A stretch of DNA of 64,000 bases from Kovacikia minuta CCNUW1. GTDB lineage: Bacteria > Cyanobacteriota > Cyanobacteriia > Leptolyngbyales > Leptolyngbyaceae. The position numbers and the translations under genes were made by a program. Shown one piece after another: positions 1-9,749 of the stretch. The DNA lies in contig NZ_CP083582.1 of the NCBI RefSeq assembly GCF_020091585.1, forward strand, positions 2,356,001 through 2,420,000. The letters run 5' to 3'. Within the stretch, counting starts at the first letter, position 1. Every line of letters begins with the position of its first letter. The notes under the pieces were generated by a model, which was not told where the DNA came from, made no database searches, and saw only the letters and a list, made by a program, of their open reading frames with translations.

Positions 1-52
1 AATTCCCGTTGCCTGCCGCCTGTTGTCGATCGCCTTCTCTGCCAAGGCGCGT

Positions 53-58
53 TATAAT
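53..58 (+). promoter_or_regulatory. Candidate -10 box
   Basis: A perfect TATAAT lies 26 bases before the ATG of the first gene. No -35 box at the usual 16-18 base spacing is visible, so this is only a candidate promoter element. Confidence 0.35.
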
Positions 59-84
59 TTTAACGAAGTGTGTAGCAATGTTTC

Positions 85-411
85 ATGAGTAATCCTCTAG
101 TTCATGCCTTTTTCATCGGCAGGGCGCTATCTGAGGCACTGTACGAACAGGCAGAAGGTGCCCTGACAAATACTCTGAGTGAGCTTGGCAAGCTCGATGC
201 AGAACTGCGCGAGCAACTGCGTTATTTCACTGAACAGGTTATCGAACGGGCTAATCGGGAAGAAGCGGAAGCCACGAAGTGGCGTAGTGCAAATTCGACT
301 TCGTTTGATTCTCAGCCAGCAGATTTGCAAGCCACTATCGACGAACTGCGAGCCGAAATTGCCCAACTTCGTTCTGAGCTTAAGCGTTATCGGAGCAGCC
401 GTACTTTGTGA
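85..411 (+). CDS. Conserved cyanobacterial small coiled-coil protein (DUF6825-like)
   Basis: The 108-residue protein starts MSNPLVHAFFIGRALSEAL, a pattern I associate with a small cyanobacterial/plastid family (DUF6825, from memory). It has no signal peptide or membrane segment. The middle (about residues 25-60) is charged and helical, and residues 80-105 form a coiled coil rich in Glu, Leu and Arg (ATIDELRAEIAQLRSELKRY). It precedes the ABC1 kinase by 137 bases, which may indicate co-transcription. A candidate TATAAT lies upstream. The biochemical role is unknown; soluble, oligomeric behaviour is inferred only from the helices. Confidence 0.8.
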   Translation: MSNPLVHAFFIGRALSEALYEQAEGALTNTLSELGKLDAELREQLRYFTEQVIERANREEAEATKWRSANSTSFDSQPADLQATIDELRAEIAQLRSELKRYRSSRTL

Positions 412-413
412 TT

Positions 414-437
414 CTTGCAGGGTTCGCCTCCTGCAAG
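414..437 (+). terminator. Hairpin after the first gene
   Basis: CTTGCAGG and CCTGCAAG form a perfect 8-bp stem with an 8-base loop, directly after the stop codon. The T-tract that would make it a convincing Rho-independent terminator is weak (GGTCTT), so it may be a partial terminator or an RNA-stabilising hairpin. Confidence 0.4.
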
Positions 438-548
438 GGTCTTATGGCTAGGAGCTAGCAATGGAATTCTTGAGCGCAGGAATCAATTTCTAAAAGCAAT
501 CTTTACATCGATCTGTTAATTCCCTTTAGCAAACATTCAGGAATTCGA

Positions 549-2570
549 GTGTCTGGTTTTTCACGCGACTTCGACTCCCCTAATCCATCCACAGAGCCTG
601 TTGAAGGAACTGATCTCCCCCCTGAAGGTTCGCAGGCTCCTTCCCATGTTGAACCGTGGGATGTTTACTCCAACAGAAATGGTCAGGGTAGCTTGTCTTT
701 GTCTGAACAGGAGAGCAGCGCTGAGTTATTGTCTCCTCTAGGGCATGGGGAAACCCTGGAGGATGATAGCGCTCAGAATCACATTTTTTCAGAAGAGGCT
801 GTGTCCCAACGTTATGAGCAGTTTTTAGGGAAGAAGGAAAGGGCGTTCTTAAGCCGATCACTTTCTGGGGGCGAGCGCGGTAAAACGAAATCCTATGGAG
901 GCAAAGCGTATCGCTGGAACCGGGAGAACTATTCTCGTAATCGCCGCTTTCTGGATATCTGGGGGTTTGTTTTAGCCCTGTTGTTTGTTCAATGGCTGTA
1001 TAACAAGCCCTGGAGTTATGCCGGAGGTATGACGGAGGCAAACCGGACCATTCGGCGGCGGGCGATTGCGGTCTGGATTCGTGAAACACTGCTCGACCTG
1101 GGACCAACTTTCATTAAGGTTGGACAGTTGTTTTCGACCCGTGCTGATTTATTTCCTACGGAATATGTCGAAGAACTTTCTAAACTCCAGGACAAGGTGC
1201 CTGCTTTCAGTTATGAGCAAGCCCGATCAATTCTGGAGCAGGATTTGGGCAAGCCAATTCAAGAACTCTACCGCAACTTTGACCCCATTCCCATCGCAGC
1301 AGCTAGCTTAGGGCAGGTTCACCGAGCCCAGCTTTATTCGGGTGAAGAAGTGGTGGTAAAGGTTCAGCGCCCGGGTTTGCTGAAACTGTTTGAAATTGAC
1401 CTGAAAATTCTAAAGGGAATCACTCGGTATTTCCAGAATCATCCGGACTGGGGGAGAGGTCGGGACTGGTTGGGGATTTACGACGAATGTTGTCGAATTC
1501 TTTACGAAGAAGTTGATTACCTCAATGAAGGTCGTAATGCTGACACCTTTCGCCGAAATTTCCGGCATGAATCGTGGGTTCATGTTCCCAGGGTTTATTG
1601 GCGCTATACCTCACCCAGAATTTTGACACTGGAATATCTTCCTGGAATCAAAATTAGCCATTACGAGGCATTAGAAGCAGCCGGGTTAAATCGCAAGGAA
1701 CTGGCTCAAATGGGCGCACGGGCTTATCTGCATCAGCTTTTGAATGATGGCTTCTTTCATGCTGATCCCCATCCCGGTAATATTGCGGCCAGCCCGGATG
1801 GAACGCTAATTTTCTACGATTTCGGCATGATGGGGCGGGTTAAGCTGGTGACCCGTGAAAAACTGCTGGAAACATTTTTTGGCATTGCCCAGAAAGATGC
1901 AGACCGGGTGGTCAATTCGCTGGTTGATTTGGGGGCACTTGCTCCGACGGATGATATGGGACCGGTGCGGCGTTCCATACAGTTTATGTTAGACAACTTT
2001 ATGGATAAGCCGTTTGAAAACCAGTCTGTGAGTGAAATCAGCGATGATCTTTATGAGATTGCCTACGGACAACCCTTTCGCTTTCCAGCCACGTTTACAT
2101 TTGTAATGCGAGCATTTTCGACTTTAGAGGGAGTCGGCAAAGGGCTGGACCCTGAGTTTAACTTTATGGAGGTTGCAAAACCTTTTGCAATACAGATTAT
2201 GTCGAATGGAAATCCTTCATCGGAAGCAAGCAGTATCTTGGGTGAACTGAGCCGCCAGGCAGCTCAGGTGGGCAATACGGCGTTAGGGTTGCCACGCCGG
2301 ATTGAGGAAACTCTGGATAAGCTGGAGCGGGGAGATGTTCGCGTCCGCGTGAGAGCGATTGAAACAGACCGAATTTTGCGCCGTTTGAGTGGCGTTAATA
2401 TGGGCACTAACTATACCCTTTTGGTCTGTACGTTCACGCTATCAGCTACCATCATCCTGGCAACAGGGAATGGCTGGTGGGCAATCATTCCAGCCATTGC
2501 TGCGATTTTTGCTGCGATCGCCCTGATTCGCCTGCTGATTCGTTTAGATCGATCGGAACGAACCCCCTGA
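549..2570 (+). CDS. ABC1/UbiB-family atypical kinase
   Basis: This 673-residue protein starts at GTG. Residues 1-130 are a low-complexity, acidic and probably disordered extension. The ABC1 core follows: KVGQ near 190-193, the Ala-rich loop AAASLGQ (250-256) replacing the usual Gly-rich loop, the ATP-binding Lys in VVVKVQRPG (271), catalytic HADPHPGN (404-411) and DFG (424-426). Two hydrophobic segments near residues 620-665 should anchor the C-terminus in a membrane, probably the thylakoid or plasma membrane. The family acts in quinone/prenyl-lipid metabolism and its regulation. The following gene is a PphA-like phosphatase, the same order as sll1770-sll1771 in Synechocystis 6803. The exact substrate is unknown. 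Confidence 0.93.
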   Translation: MSGFSRDFDSPNPSTEPVEGTDLPPEGSQAPSHVEPWDVYSNRNGQGSLSLSEQESSAELLSPLGHGETLEDDSAQNHIFSEEAVSQRYEQFLGKKERAFLSRSLSGGERGKTKSYGGKAYRWNRENYSRNRRFLDIWGFVLALLFVQWLYNKPWSYAGGMTEANRTIRRRAIAVWIRETLLDLGPTFIKVGQLFSTRADLFPTEYVEELSKLQDKVPAFSYEQARSILEQDLGKPIQELYRNFDPIPIAAASLGQVHRAQLYSGEEVVVKVQRPGLLKLFEIDLKILKGITRYFQNHPDWGRGRDWLGIYDECCRILYEEVDYLNEGRNADTFRRNFRHESWVHVPRVYWRYTSPRILTLEYLPGIKISHYEALEAAGLNRKELAQMGARAYLHQLLNDGFFHADPHPGNIAASPDGTLIFYDFGMMGRVKLVTREKLLETFFGIAQKDADRVVNSLVDLGALAPTDDMGPVRRSIQFMLDNFMDKPFENQSVSEISDDLYEIAYGQPFRFPATFTFVMRAFSTLEGVGKGLDPEFNFMEVAKPFAIQIMSNGNPSSEASSILGELSRQAAQVGNTALGLPRRIEETLDKLERGDVRVRVRAIETDRILRRLSGVNMGTNYTLLVCTFTLSATIILATGNGWWAIIPAIAAIFAAIALIRLLIRLDRSERTP

Positions 2571-2641
2571 TTGTGGACTTCTCGCTGTAAACTACTGGTA
2601 ACCTTCCTTACAACAGTTGCCAATCATAGGGCAGCCGACTT

Positions 2642-3385
2642 ATGAAACGTCTCTTCACGGGTCTGACAGATGTAGGACTCTTGCGTTCTGTTAATCAGGA
2701 TGCCTATTACATTGATCCTGATGGACGCTTTTTCATCGTGGCGGATGGGATGGGGGGGCATGCGGGGGGGCAAGAAGCCAGCCGAATCGCAACCCAAACA
2801 ATCCAGGATTATCTGTTAGACCACTGGTTGTCGATCGAACCCTCAGCTTCTTTATTAGAGGGTGCTTTTTTGGCTGCCAATCGGGCAATCTTACAGGATC
2901 AGCGCACCCATCCGGAGCGTTCTGATATGGGTACAACCGCAGTGGTGGTGATTTTTCGAGAGGAGCAACCCTGGTGTGCCCATACGGGAGACTCCCGCCT
3001 GTACCGATTACGGGGTGCCAAACTGGAGCAGATTACGGAAGACCATACTCTGGTCGCTCGGTTGATGAAATTTGGCGAAATCACCCCCGATCAGGCAAGG
3101 GTACACCCGCTTCGCCATGTTTTAGCCCAGTGTCTTGGACGAGAAGACCTCCAACAGATCGATATACAACCACTTCAGGTACAACCTGGAGATCGTCTAT
3201 TGTTATGTAGCGATGGTTTAACGGAAGAACTGTCAGACCAATTAATTGCCTCCCATCTGAAATCGATTCGCGCCTGCGAAAAAGCCGCTGCCGCTCTAAT
3301 CAACGCTGCCAAAGACCGGGGTGGACGGGATAATATTACGGTGGTAATTGTGGCGATCGACGGGTTAAGCCGAAATGATCCCTAG
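2642..3385 (+). CDS. pphA: PP2C-type protein phosphatase, PphA-like
   Basis: A 247-residue single-domain PPM/PP2C phosphatase. Metal-binding and catalytic motifs are in order: the NQDAYYID start, [10 protein letters not shown] (about 38-47), GTTAVVV (about 98-104), [11 protein letters not shown] (about 112-122), [12 protein letters not shown] and [11 protein letters not shown] near the end. There is no regulatory or membrane domain. Length and sequence resemble Synechocystis PphA (Sll1771), which dephosphorylates the nitrogen regulator PII; that role is carried over from the family, not shown here. It lies 71 bases after the ABC1 kinase, probably in one operon. Its stop codon falls inside the end of a dispersed repeat (3382-3487). 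Confidence 0.92.
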   Translation: MKRLFTGLTDVGLLRSVNQDAYYIDPDGRFFIVADGMGGHAGGQEASRIATQTIQDYLLDHWLSIEPSASLLEGAFLAANRAILQDQRTHPERSDMGTTAVVVIFREEQPWCAHTGDSRLYRLRGAKLEQITEDHTLVARLMKFGEITPDQARVHPLRHVLAQCLGREDLQQIDIQPLQVQPGDRLLLCSDGLTEELSDQLIASHLKSIRACEKAAAALINAAKDRGGRDNITVVIVAIDGLSRNDP

Positions 3386-3487
3386 AGCATCGGTACAGTA
3401 TTTCGAGAAACCGAGTTTCTGGTGAGGATATTCAGCGAAAATTGAGCATCTCACAGCAGAAACCCGGTTTCTGTACCGGCGTTCTAG
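3382..3487 (+). repeat. Dispersed repeat family 1, copy A
   Basis: About 106 bp bounded by inverted ends, CTAGAGCATCGGTAC at the left and GTACCGGCGTTCTAG at the right. It contains GAGAAACCGAGTTTCT and GAAACCCGGTTTCT motifs. A second, clearly homologous copy in reverse orientation is at 38190-38290 and a degenerate copy at 14731-14822. It has no coding capacity. The structure suggests a MITE- or REP-like element sitting at the 3' end of pphA. Confidence 0.75.
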
Positions 3488-3581
3488 CAATGGGATAGCT
3501 GGGTAATGTTAAGGGCTAAGGGCAGGGCAATCCAGTAGGTTGAGATAGGAAAATTGCAACAGTTTTCAACCAACTATCGAT

Positions 3582-4778
3582 TCAGCCGTTTGGTTCGATG
3601 GGGTCATCAGAGGGAGGTGAATTCGTCAATCTCTTCCCTTCCCTGGCTGGGGAAATATCTGCTGGTGATGCTGGAGTAGTCAGATTCGGAACAGGTTCAA
3701 CCCCAACCGGATAGGTCTCAGTTCTGGAAATTCGCAGGGCGACCAGGGCACTTTTGATGATGACCGCGATCGGCACTGCAACAATTACTCCTAACAGCCC
3801 CCCAATCCTGGCTCCCGCTAAAATCGAAAGCAGTACCCAAAACGGGTTCAGTCCCGTCACCTTACCGAGAATGCGAGGAGCAATCAAATTCTCAAAAATC
3901 TGTTGAACGAGAACGCAGGCGAGGAGAACTTTTAGCCCCAATCCAAAATCTCGCAGGACAACCAGCAGTGTGACCAGCGCAATCCCAACTGTACCCCCAA
4001 AGGGGATGAGTGCCATTGTCCCAATCATCAACCCAAACAGCAGTCCAAAGGGCACTCCCAGCAGCAGGAAGACGATCGTCAGCGTTACCCCCAGGCTGCT
4101 TGCCATAATTAGCTGACCCAAAAAGAAATTTTGGAAGCTAAGCCGTAGGGTTTGGGAAAATGGCAGGCGCATCTCTGCTGGAAACCAGACGATGAGGCTG
4201 TCCCAAATTTGATCACCATGTTGGATCAGATAAAACGAGAGCACAATTGTCAGGAGAAAGTCCAACAAACTGGTGAAGGTCAGCCCGGCAATGCTCAACG
4301 CACTTTTACCCAGGCTTTGCAACTCAGTTTTTAGCGGATCGCCAATTTGCTGAGTCACGGTGTCTGGGTTTAAGGGCAACCCAGAGTTTCTAAACTGATC
4401 ACTCAAATTTGTTAGCTGGTGTTTTCCAGAATCGATCCAGTGGGGTAAGGAGTTTACTAACTGTTCTGCCTGGTGGAGAGTAATGGGCAATAATGTAACT
4501 CCTACTGCCAACACGACCGAAACCGCCAGTAAAAAAACAATAATGGCTGCCCGTCCTCGATTCGCGCCCCGCTGCTCCATAAAACGAATGGGATAGTTCA
4601 GCAAAAACGCAAATAGCGATGCCCCAATTAGAACGACAACGAGGGAATGGAAATATTCTGCGATCGCCGCGATTGCCCAGGCATTAATGACCAGTAAGGG
4701 AGCCGCAAAAATAATAAGTAGGATTTTCGCGAAGGGCGGGAGAGTTCCCCAGAGGTGTAGTAGCTTGCCCTTATGCAT
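3582..4778 (-). CDS. AI-2E family transporter (PerM/TqsA type)
   Basis: A 398-residue integral membrane protein of the AI-2E transporter family (UPF0118). It opens with two hydrophobic segments (about residues 15-75), then a helical amphipathic domain (about 90-150), then a hydrophobic C-terminal half with motifs such as LIPFGGTVGIALV and GGLLGVIVAVPIAVIIK, typical of the family. The last 50 residues are Pro/Ser-rich and polar. Substrate is unknown: members have been linked to autoinducer-2 export, sodium/proton antiport or peptide efflux, and none can be assigned from sequence. It stands as an apparent single gene, about 80 bases after yajQ on the same strand. Confidence 0.9.
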   Translation of the reverse strand: MHKGKLLHLWGTLPPFAKILLIIFAAPLLVINAWAIAAIAEYFHSLVVVLIGASLFAFLLNYPIRFMEQRGANRGRAAIIVFLLAVSVVLAVGVTLLPITLHQAEQLVNSLPHWIDSGKHQLTNLSDQFRNSGLPLNPDTVTQQIGDPLKTELQSLGKSALSIAGLTFTSLLDFLLTIVLSFYLIQHGDQIWDSLIVWFPAEMRLPFSQTLRLSFQNFFLGQLIMASSLGVTLTIVFLLLGVPFGLLFGLMIGTMALIPFGGTVGIALVTLLVVLRDFGLGLKVLLACVLVQQIFENLIAPRILGKVTGLNPFWVLLSILAGARIGGLLGVIVAVPIAVIIKSALVALRISRTETYPVGVEPVPNLTTPASPADISPAREGKRLTNSPPSDDPIEPNG

Positions 4779-4864
4779 AGTCAGTATTAGGTAGGGGCGG
4801 GTTTATCAATATCGTTGCATGGTTGAGGATTGGACTGTTAAACCTGCCCCTACAGGTTGCTAAT

Positions 4865-5356
4865 TTAGCGATAGTTCGTGAATTGTAGAGCCACTGGAAG
4901 GTCTTCCTGCTTCAAGCGTTGAATGACCGCTTGCAGTTCGTCCTTAGATTTGGCACTGACCCGTACCGCATCCCCCTGAATCGATGCCTGGATCTTTTTA
5001 AACTCATCCCGAAGGAGTTTGGTGATCTGTTTGGCGATCTCCTGACTGATGCCTTTTCTGAGGGTAATTTCCTGCCGGACACGATTGCCGCTGGCAGATT
5101 CTACTTTGCCATAGTCAAAGATTTTTAGGGACAGATTGCGTTTGGCAGCTTTGGTTTGCAGGAGGGTATGAACTGCATCCAGGGTAAATTCGCTGTCGGT
5201 GTTAACCGTAATCGTCTGTTCGCCCAGTTCCAGGGTCGTTTTTGTGTCTTTGAGGTCATACCGACTTTGAATCTCTCGCGTCGTTTGGTCGAGGGCGTTG
5301 ACCAGTTCTTGACGATCGAAGTCACTCACGATGTCGAAGGAGAAGGTTGCAGCCAT
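4865..5356 (-). CDS. yajQ: YajQ family nucleotide-binding protein
   Basis: A 163-residue protein matching the full YajQ family length. It starts [21 protein letters not shown] and has the conserved [13 protein letters not shown] stretch and a C-terminal [14 protein letters not shown]. YajQ proteins have two ferredoxin-like folds; they bind nucleotides or RNA, and in some bacteria cyclic di-GMP. It is cytoplasmic with no membrane segment. The start at 5356 gives the canonical N-terminus. The AI-2E-type permease follows on the same strand after 86 bases. The role in this organism is unknown. Confidence 0.93.
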   Translation of the reverse strand: MAATFSFDIVSDFDRQELVNALDQTTREIQSRYDLKDTKTTLELGEQTITVNTDSEFTLDAVHTLLQTKAAKRNLSLKIFDYGKVESASGNRVRQEITLRKGISQEIAKQITKLLRDEFKKIQASIQGDAVRVSAKSKDELQAVIQRLKQEDLPVALQFTNYR

Positions 5357-5571
5357 AGTAAAAGAAAAAAAACGGATTACTCTGCTGTTTTTAGCATAGA
5401 GGCAAACGTTGGTTGTGGAGCCTGAACCCCGATCGCCCTGGGAAGTTTATTGGCATTTAGCTTTTCAAAGGATAGAACTGAGAACAACGCACTTAGATTA
5501 CGGAGTAGTTTTTACACCCATTAAGCTTGGGATAATTGGTTACTAAGCATAACACCCCTCTCAACCATCCT

Positions 5572-6867
5572 ATGAAGTTAAAGTCTTTTTACCCCCTACT
5601 TACCCTGGCACTGGTCAACCTTAGTTTAAGCAACGTTGGGCAGGCTCAAACGACTTCACCGAAATTGTCGGAATTGTCCCAGGAGGTTGCCACCCTCCGA
5701 AAACAGGGTCCGGCAGGGTTACAAATATTTCTCGCATCCCATGCCCGCGAACTGGCCAGTGGGGTGCCTGCGGCAGAAATTCGGACGGCTCTGGATGCAC
5801 TTTGCCAACAGCGGGACTGTTATGCTTCCCAGCTTTACTGGTATACCGATTGGGATCAGGCGAAAGCAGCTGCCCAAGCCAGTGGCAAACCGATTCTTTC
5901 CCTGCGACTACTGGGTCGGTTGGATCAGGATTTGAGTTGTGCCAACAGTCGTTTCTTTCGGGTGGCGTTGTACCCAAATGCAAAAATCTCCAGGGTTTTA
6001 CGAGATCGCTTTATTTTGCACTGGCAATCGGTACGTCCGGTGCCAAAAGTAACCATTGATTTTGGCGATGGACGGAAGTTGGAGCGCACGATTACGGGCA
6101 ACAGCATTCATTATGTTCTAGATCAGAATGGGCGTCCGATCGATGCAATTCCTGGGTTGTACGGTCCGCAGGCATTTCTACGCCAGTTGCAGCAGGCAGA
6201 AGAGGCAGTTAAGGATTACAGCAGGGAGAAGACTGAATCGAACCGGGAATCCTTTTTACGCCAGTACCATCGCGATCGCCTTGCTGCGATTCAAAACCAG
6301 TGGGCAACAGACCTTTCTAAAGTAGGGATTACGGCACTTCCAAAACTTACCGCACTGCCTCAGAATCCGAATCAGCCTGCAACAGCCGCAGAGGCAGGCA
6401 AAGTTGCCTATGCCAAGATGATCGCCGAACGTCCTATTGTCCGCTCCCTCCAATCTGCTGCAACCCAGAATCGTGAGGCGCTGAGCCAAATTACCGACCA
6501 GGCAGCCTGGGAAAAACTGGCTCAACTTCACGCCGCCGATGCCCGTCTGGATCAAAATAGTCTCTCTTTAATGCGATCGAAAAAGTTTTTCTCCCGGCAA
6601 GATACGCACAAGAAGGCTGAAGTTGACCTGCTGTCAGTTGCTCGTCAGTTTGAAGCGGCGATGGCGATCGATGCCGTCAGGAATGAGTACGTGCTTCACA
6701 GCCAGATTCACCAATGGTTTACGCGGGATTTTGCCTTTAGCAATGTGGAACCGCTCAACGAGCGTGTTTATGCCCAACTCTTTCTGACTCCCAGTACTGA
6801 CCCCTGGTTAGGGCTTTCTCCTACGGATACGTATAGCGCGATCGAAAATGATGGCATTCGGCAATAG
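5572..6867 (+). CDS. Secreted protein with thioredoxin-like region
   Basis: I start this at ATG 5572, not the in-frame TTG at 5536, because MKLKSFYPLLTLALVNLS...VGQAQ is then a clean signal peptide cut near residue 26. The mature protein is about 405 residues. The region around residues 85-210 (DWDQAKAAAQASGKPILSL, DLSCANSRFFR, YVLDQNGRPIDAIPGLYGP) resembles thioredoxin-fold proteins that place a work-up of 'AKAxAQASGKPIL' before the active-site region, but no CxxC is present; only a single Cys occurs at that point. The C-terminal half is helical and unfamiliar. Periplasmic or lumenal location is inferred. Function unknown. Confidence 0.75.
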   Translation: MKLKSFYPLLTLALVNLSLSNVGQAQTTSPKLSELSQEVATLRKQGPAGLQIFLASHARELASGVPAAEIRTALDALCQQRDCYASQLYWYTDWDQAKAAAQASGKPILSLRLLGRLDQDLSCANSRFFRVALYPNAKISRVLRDRFILHWQSVRPVPKVTIDFGDGRKLERTITGNSIHYVLDQNGRPIDAIPGLYGPQAFLRQLQQAEEAVKDYSREKTESNRESFLRQYHRDRLAAIQNQWATDLSKVGITALPKLTALPQNPNQPATAAEAGKVAYAKMIAERPIVRSLQSAATQNREALSQITDQAAWEKLAQLHAADARLDQNSLSLMRSKKFFSRQDTHKKAEVDLLSVARQFEAAMAIDAVRNEYVLHSQIHQWFTRDFAFSNVEPLNERVYAQLFLTPSTDPWLGLSPTDTYSAIENDGIRQ

Positions 6868-7024
6868 ATTGCGCTATACCGAAATGGAATTGCACAAATT
6901 TCGAACCCGACTAAACTAAGGCTATGGGTTAATGCAGCTTTACAGTGGATGCGATTGCCTCCCATCGCAATGCTGACGACTGCAAATCCAACGCACTGAT
7001 TCAGGAATTAATCAGGAAATCATC

Positions 7025-7528
7025 ATGAGGAAACATTTTTTGGTAGGCTGCTCACTTTTGGTTTTGACAGCGATGGGCAGCATACCAGCCCAAGCGCAGA
7101 ACCCATCCCCTGCTCCCTCCCCTGCTGCTCCGTCATCTGCTCCAGCTGCGCAGCAAGTTAATCCCGACGAGCTGAAAAAATTTACGAATGCCTTGAAGAA
7201 AATCCTGGTCATTGCTAATGATGCAGAAACTCAGATGGGACAAGTCATTCAGAAAGAGGGGCTGACCCCAGCTCGCTTTAATGAGATCTATCAGTCAAAG
7301 AAAAACCCTTCTGCAAAACCTGCCAGTCAAATTACTCCCAAAGAGGAGCAAAGCTATCAACAGGTCGTTTCTCAGTTAACGAAGATTCAAGAAAATGCTC
7401 AAACTAAGCGAGATCAAGCAATTGTGGCGGAAGGTTTGAAGGTTGACCGATTTGAACAAATTCTAACCATCGCTCAGAAAAGCCCGGAACTACGGCAGGA
7501 GATCCGGAAGATGATTCAGACTAATTAG
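7025..7528 (+). CDS. Secreted DUF4168-family protein
   Basis: A 167-residue protein. The signal peptide MRKHFLVGCSLLVLTAMGS ends at AQAQ (about residue 25), followed by a Pro/Ala/Ser linker (26-45). The rest is charged and helical, with two related halves: KKFTNALKKILVIANDAETQMGQVI...EGLTPARFNEIY and QQVVSQLTKIQENAQTKRDQAIVAEGLKVDRFEQIL. This internal duplication is typical of DUF4168. No Cys or catalytic motif is evident. It is presumably periplasmic. The function of the family is not known. Confidence 0.85.
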   Translation: MRKHFLVGCSLLVLTAMGSIPAQAQNPSPAPSPAAPSSAPAAQQVNPDELKKFTNALKKILVIANDAETQMGQVIQKEGLTPARFNEIYQSKKNPSAKPASQITPKEEQSYQQVVSQLTKIQENAQTKRDQAIVAEGLKVDRFEQILTIAQKSPELRQEIRKMIQTN

Positions 7529-7832
7529 GGGTTAGGAACCAGGGGCTAGGCGCTAGGGGGCCAAGGCAATTCGACAGCCCCCAAGCCTCCCAGTTCCTCG
7601 GTTTCCAGGACTCAGTTTAACCCCTGAATGGCACTAACTTAAGGAATTTCAGATCCCCGGGTTCTTGAAGAATCCGGGGATCTGGACGTTTGACACATCC
7701 GTCTAACCCGTAACCTGCCAGAGCTGAAATATTGTGGACAGTTGCCCGGTTAAGCCAGAATAGTGGCGTTTAATGGGATGGGGCGATCGCATCAGCGTCG
7801 CTTCCTATCTAGAGATGTTAATCGCTTGAATT
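7529..7832. other. Gene-free stretch with a palindrome
   Basis: No coding frame seen. It holds a G-rich low-complexity run just after 7529, the palindrome at 7650-7684, and one GCGATCGC octamer at about 7784. The promoter of the hydrolase gene presumably lies in the last 100 bases, but no convincing boxes were found. Confidence 0.5.
7650..7684. repeat. Short palindrome, TTCTTnAAGAA-core family
   Basis: CAGATCCCCGG and CCGGGGATCTG form a perfect 11-bp stem around the loop GTTCTTGAAGAAT. The loop core is shared with hairpins at 12892, 24914 and 28971, while the stem sequence differs in each. This points to a dispersed hairpin class rather than a gene-specific terminator. Confidence 0.6.
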
Positions 7833-9719
7833 ATGAGTTATCCTTCGCTTCCCCTAAGTTCCAAAATTGATCGGCAAATGAAGCTGTGTCTTAGGGCAAA
7901 GAATCGATCAATTTGGGTAGGGATAATGGTCGGCTGGTTGGGTTGGCTGTTGCCTGGAATGGTACTTTCTAGCTCCGCTGCTGAACGGATCTATGTGTCA
8001 TACAGCGTTTTGGAGCGATCGGTTTCGGTCAAATCGCTAGAAACCTATGCCAAGCAAGGCAAGATTGTGGATGAGGATCTGGCAGTTTATGCCCAGTACG
8101 CAAATCCTAAAGAGTTGGAACAATTGCGGAACGTTCTAACCTCAAAGGCAGATGTAGATGCGGTAGCGGTTTCCCAATTTCTCTATAGTCCTCAAGGTGT
8201 CAACCTGCTGAAGCGATTTGGGCAGGTCATTCAACCAGAGTCCCGCCAATCTGAATCTAACTACAAAGCAATTCGGGCAGCGTTGATTGGAGCAGCCGTC
8301 GATAAGGAAGGCTTAACCTTACTTAACTTCCTTCGTAAATTCCCAACCCGGGGTTTACGGGTTGATGTGGAGCGAGGTTTGGAAATTGCGTCTACGCTGG
8401 AAAAGCTAGTGAACCAGACGAGACGGGCAACGGCAGTAATCATAGAACAATCTACGGTGGAGAGGGGAGGGGAAGGTGCGATCGCTCCCAAATTGACGGA
8501 AGACTTGCGATCACGGGGACCCTTTAGATGGAAGAAACAATCCCTGGAACCGCTCCTAATCGATCCCAATTTGCAGAGTACCCCCAGTTCCCCTAGCCGG
8601 GATAACAACCAATCCTTGCCCACCAAAACCTCAACCCCTGGTCGCCAAATTCAAGTTGATATTTATTTCCCTGAGCTAAACCAGGCTCAATTACCCAAAA
8701 AACTCCCTGTAATTGTGATATCCCACGGGTTGGGCTCCGATCGCACCGCCTTTGCGTATCTGGCTCAGCATCTTGCTTCCTACGGATTCGCTGTGTTAGT
8801 TCCCGAACATCCAGGAAGTAATACAAAGCAGTTTGAGGCATTGCTGCGAGGGGTTGCCAGTGAAGTTGCAGAGCCATCCGAATTTATCGATCGCCCCCTC
8901 GACATTACCGCTGTATTGAATAACATCGAACTTCGGGCTAAATCTGATCCATCGTTTTTGGGCAGGTTGAACCTGCAACAGGTTGGTGTGATTGGTCAAT
9001 CCTTTGGTGGCTACACTGCGCTTGCCCTCGGTGGTGCTCCTATCAATATGCTTGAGCTGGAATCGGGCTGCCAGGATTTGGAAAACACCCTGAACTTGTC
9101 TCTTTTGCTGCAATGCCGCGCTTTTGATTTAAAGAAGATTAAGAATCAAACTGAAATAAATCTGCACGACAGCCGCGTGAAAGCCGTGATTGCCCTGAAC
9201 CCGTTTACCAGTAAGGTATTTGGACAAACCAGTTTGAATCAAATCAAAATACCAACCATGATTGTGTCGGGAAATGGAGATACGGTTGCCCCTGCACTGT
9301 TGGAGCAGATTCAGCCATTTACTGAACTTTCTATCCCCAATAAGTATTTGATCTTGGCAGAAGGGGGAACCCACTTTTCCTTTGTGAGCGGAGGTAGCCA
9401 GGGTGGAGTTACAGTAACATTGCCACCAGAATTGGCTGGTCCTAACCCGGCAACTGCCCGCCGCTATGTAAACGCTCTCAGCGTAGCGTTCTTTAAAACC
9501 TATCTGGAAAATAAATTAGTCTATCAAAACTATCTCAGTGCTACCTATGCCAACGATATTAGCGAAAATGCATTACCCGTTAGTCTCGTTCGTTCCTTAA
9601 CACCAAACCAGTTAACGCAGGTACTGGAAAGTGAGAAAAACGCCCCCGTGGCTTCCTTGTCGCAATCAAGGAAATCAGATGGAGGGAGCCAAAATCCAGG
9701 GGAAGGAATTGAGAATTGA
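7833..9719 (+). CDS. Alpha/beta hydrolase with N-terminal DUF1400-like domain
   Basis: A 628-residue protein. After a signal/anchor segment (about 27-50, ending SSSAA) comes a helical region of about 150 residues (YVSYSVLERSVSVKSLETYA) that matches the cyanobacterial DUF1400 type. The hydrolase domain has VISHGLGSDRTAF (oxyanion region), the nucleophile elbow GQSFGG with Ser390 and a late GGTHFSF His; VPALLEQI-type context suggests the acid. It looks like a dienelactone-hydrolase/platelet-activating-factor-acetylhydrolase relative. Probably exported to periplasm or lumen. The substrate is unknown. An alternative start at Met16 is possible. It is convergent with nadA, leaving only 30 bases between them. 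Confidence 0.87.
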   Translation: MSYPSLPLSSKIDRQMKLCLRAKNRSIWVGIMVGWLGWLLPGMVLSSSAAERIYVSYSVLERSVSVKSLETYAKQGKIVDEDLAVYAQYANPKELEQLRNVLTSKADVDAVAVSQFLYSPQGVNLLKRFGQVIQPESRQSESNYKAIRAALIGAAVDKEGLTLLNFLRKFPTRGLRVDVERGLEIASTLEKLVNQTRRATAVIIEQSTVERGGEGAIAPKLTEDLRSRGPFRWKKQSLEPLLIDPNLQSTPSSPSRDNNQSLPTKTSTPGRQIQVDIYFPELNQAQLPKKLPVIVISHGLGSDRTAFAYLAQHLASYGFAVLVPEHPGSNTKQFEALLRGVASEVAEPSEFIDRPLDITAVLNNIELRAKSDPSFLGRLNLQQVGVIGQSFGGYTALALGGAPINMLELESGCQDLENTLNLSLLLQCRAFDLKKIKNQTEINLHDSRVKAVIALNPFTSKVFGQTSLNQIKIPTMIVSGNGDTVAPALLEQIQPFTELSIPNKYLILAEGGTHFSFVSGGSQGGVTVTLPPELAGPNPATARRYVNALSVAFFKTYLENKLVYQNYLSATYANDISENALPVSLVRSLTPNQLTQVLESEKNAPVASLSQSRKSDGGSQNPGEGIEN

Positions 9720-9749
9720 GAATTCCCAATTTCTCATCCCTTCCCATGC

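Noticed and set aside
4788-4862. Possible further family 3 copy
   Set aside because: It has the GGGGCGGGTTTA/TAAACCTGCCCC pair but not the terminal ATACC-TTTAAAT ends, so membership is not supported.
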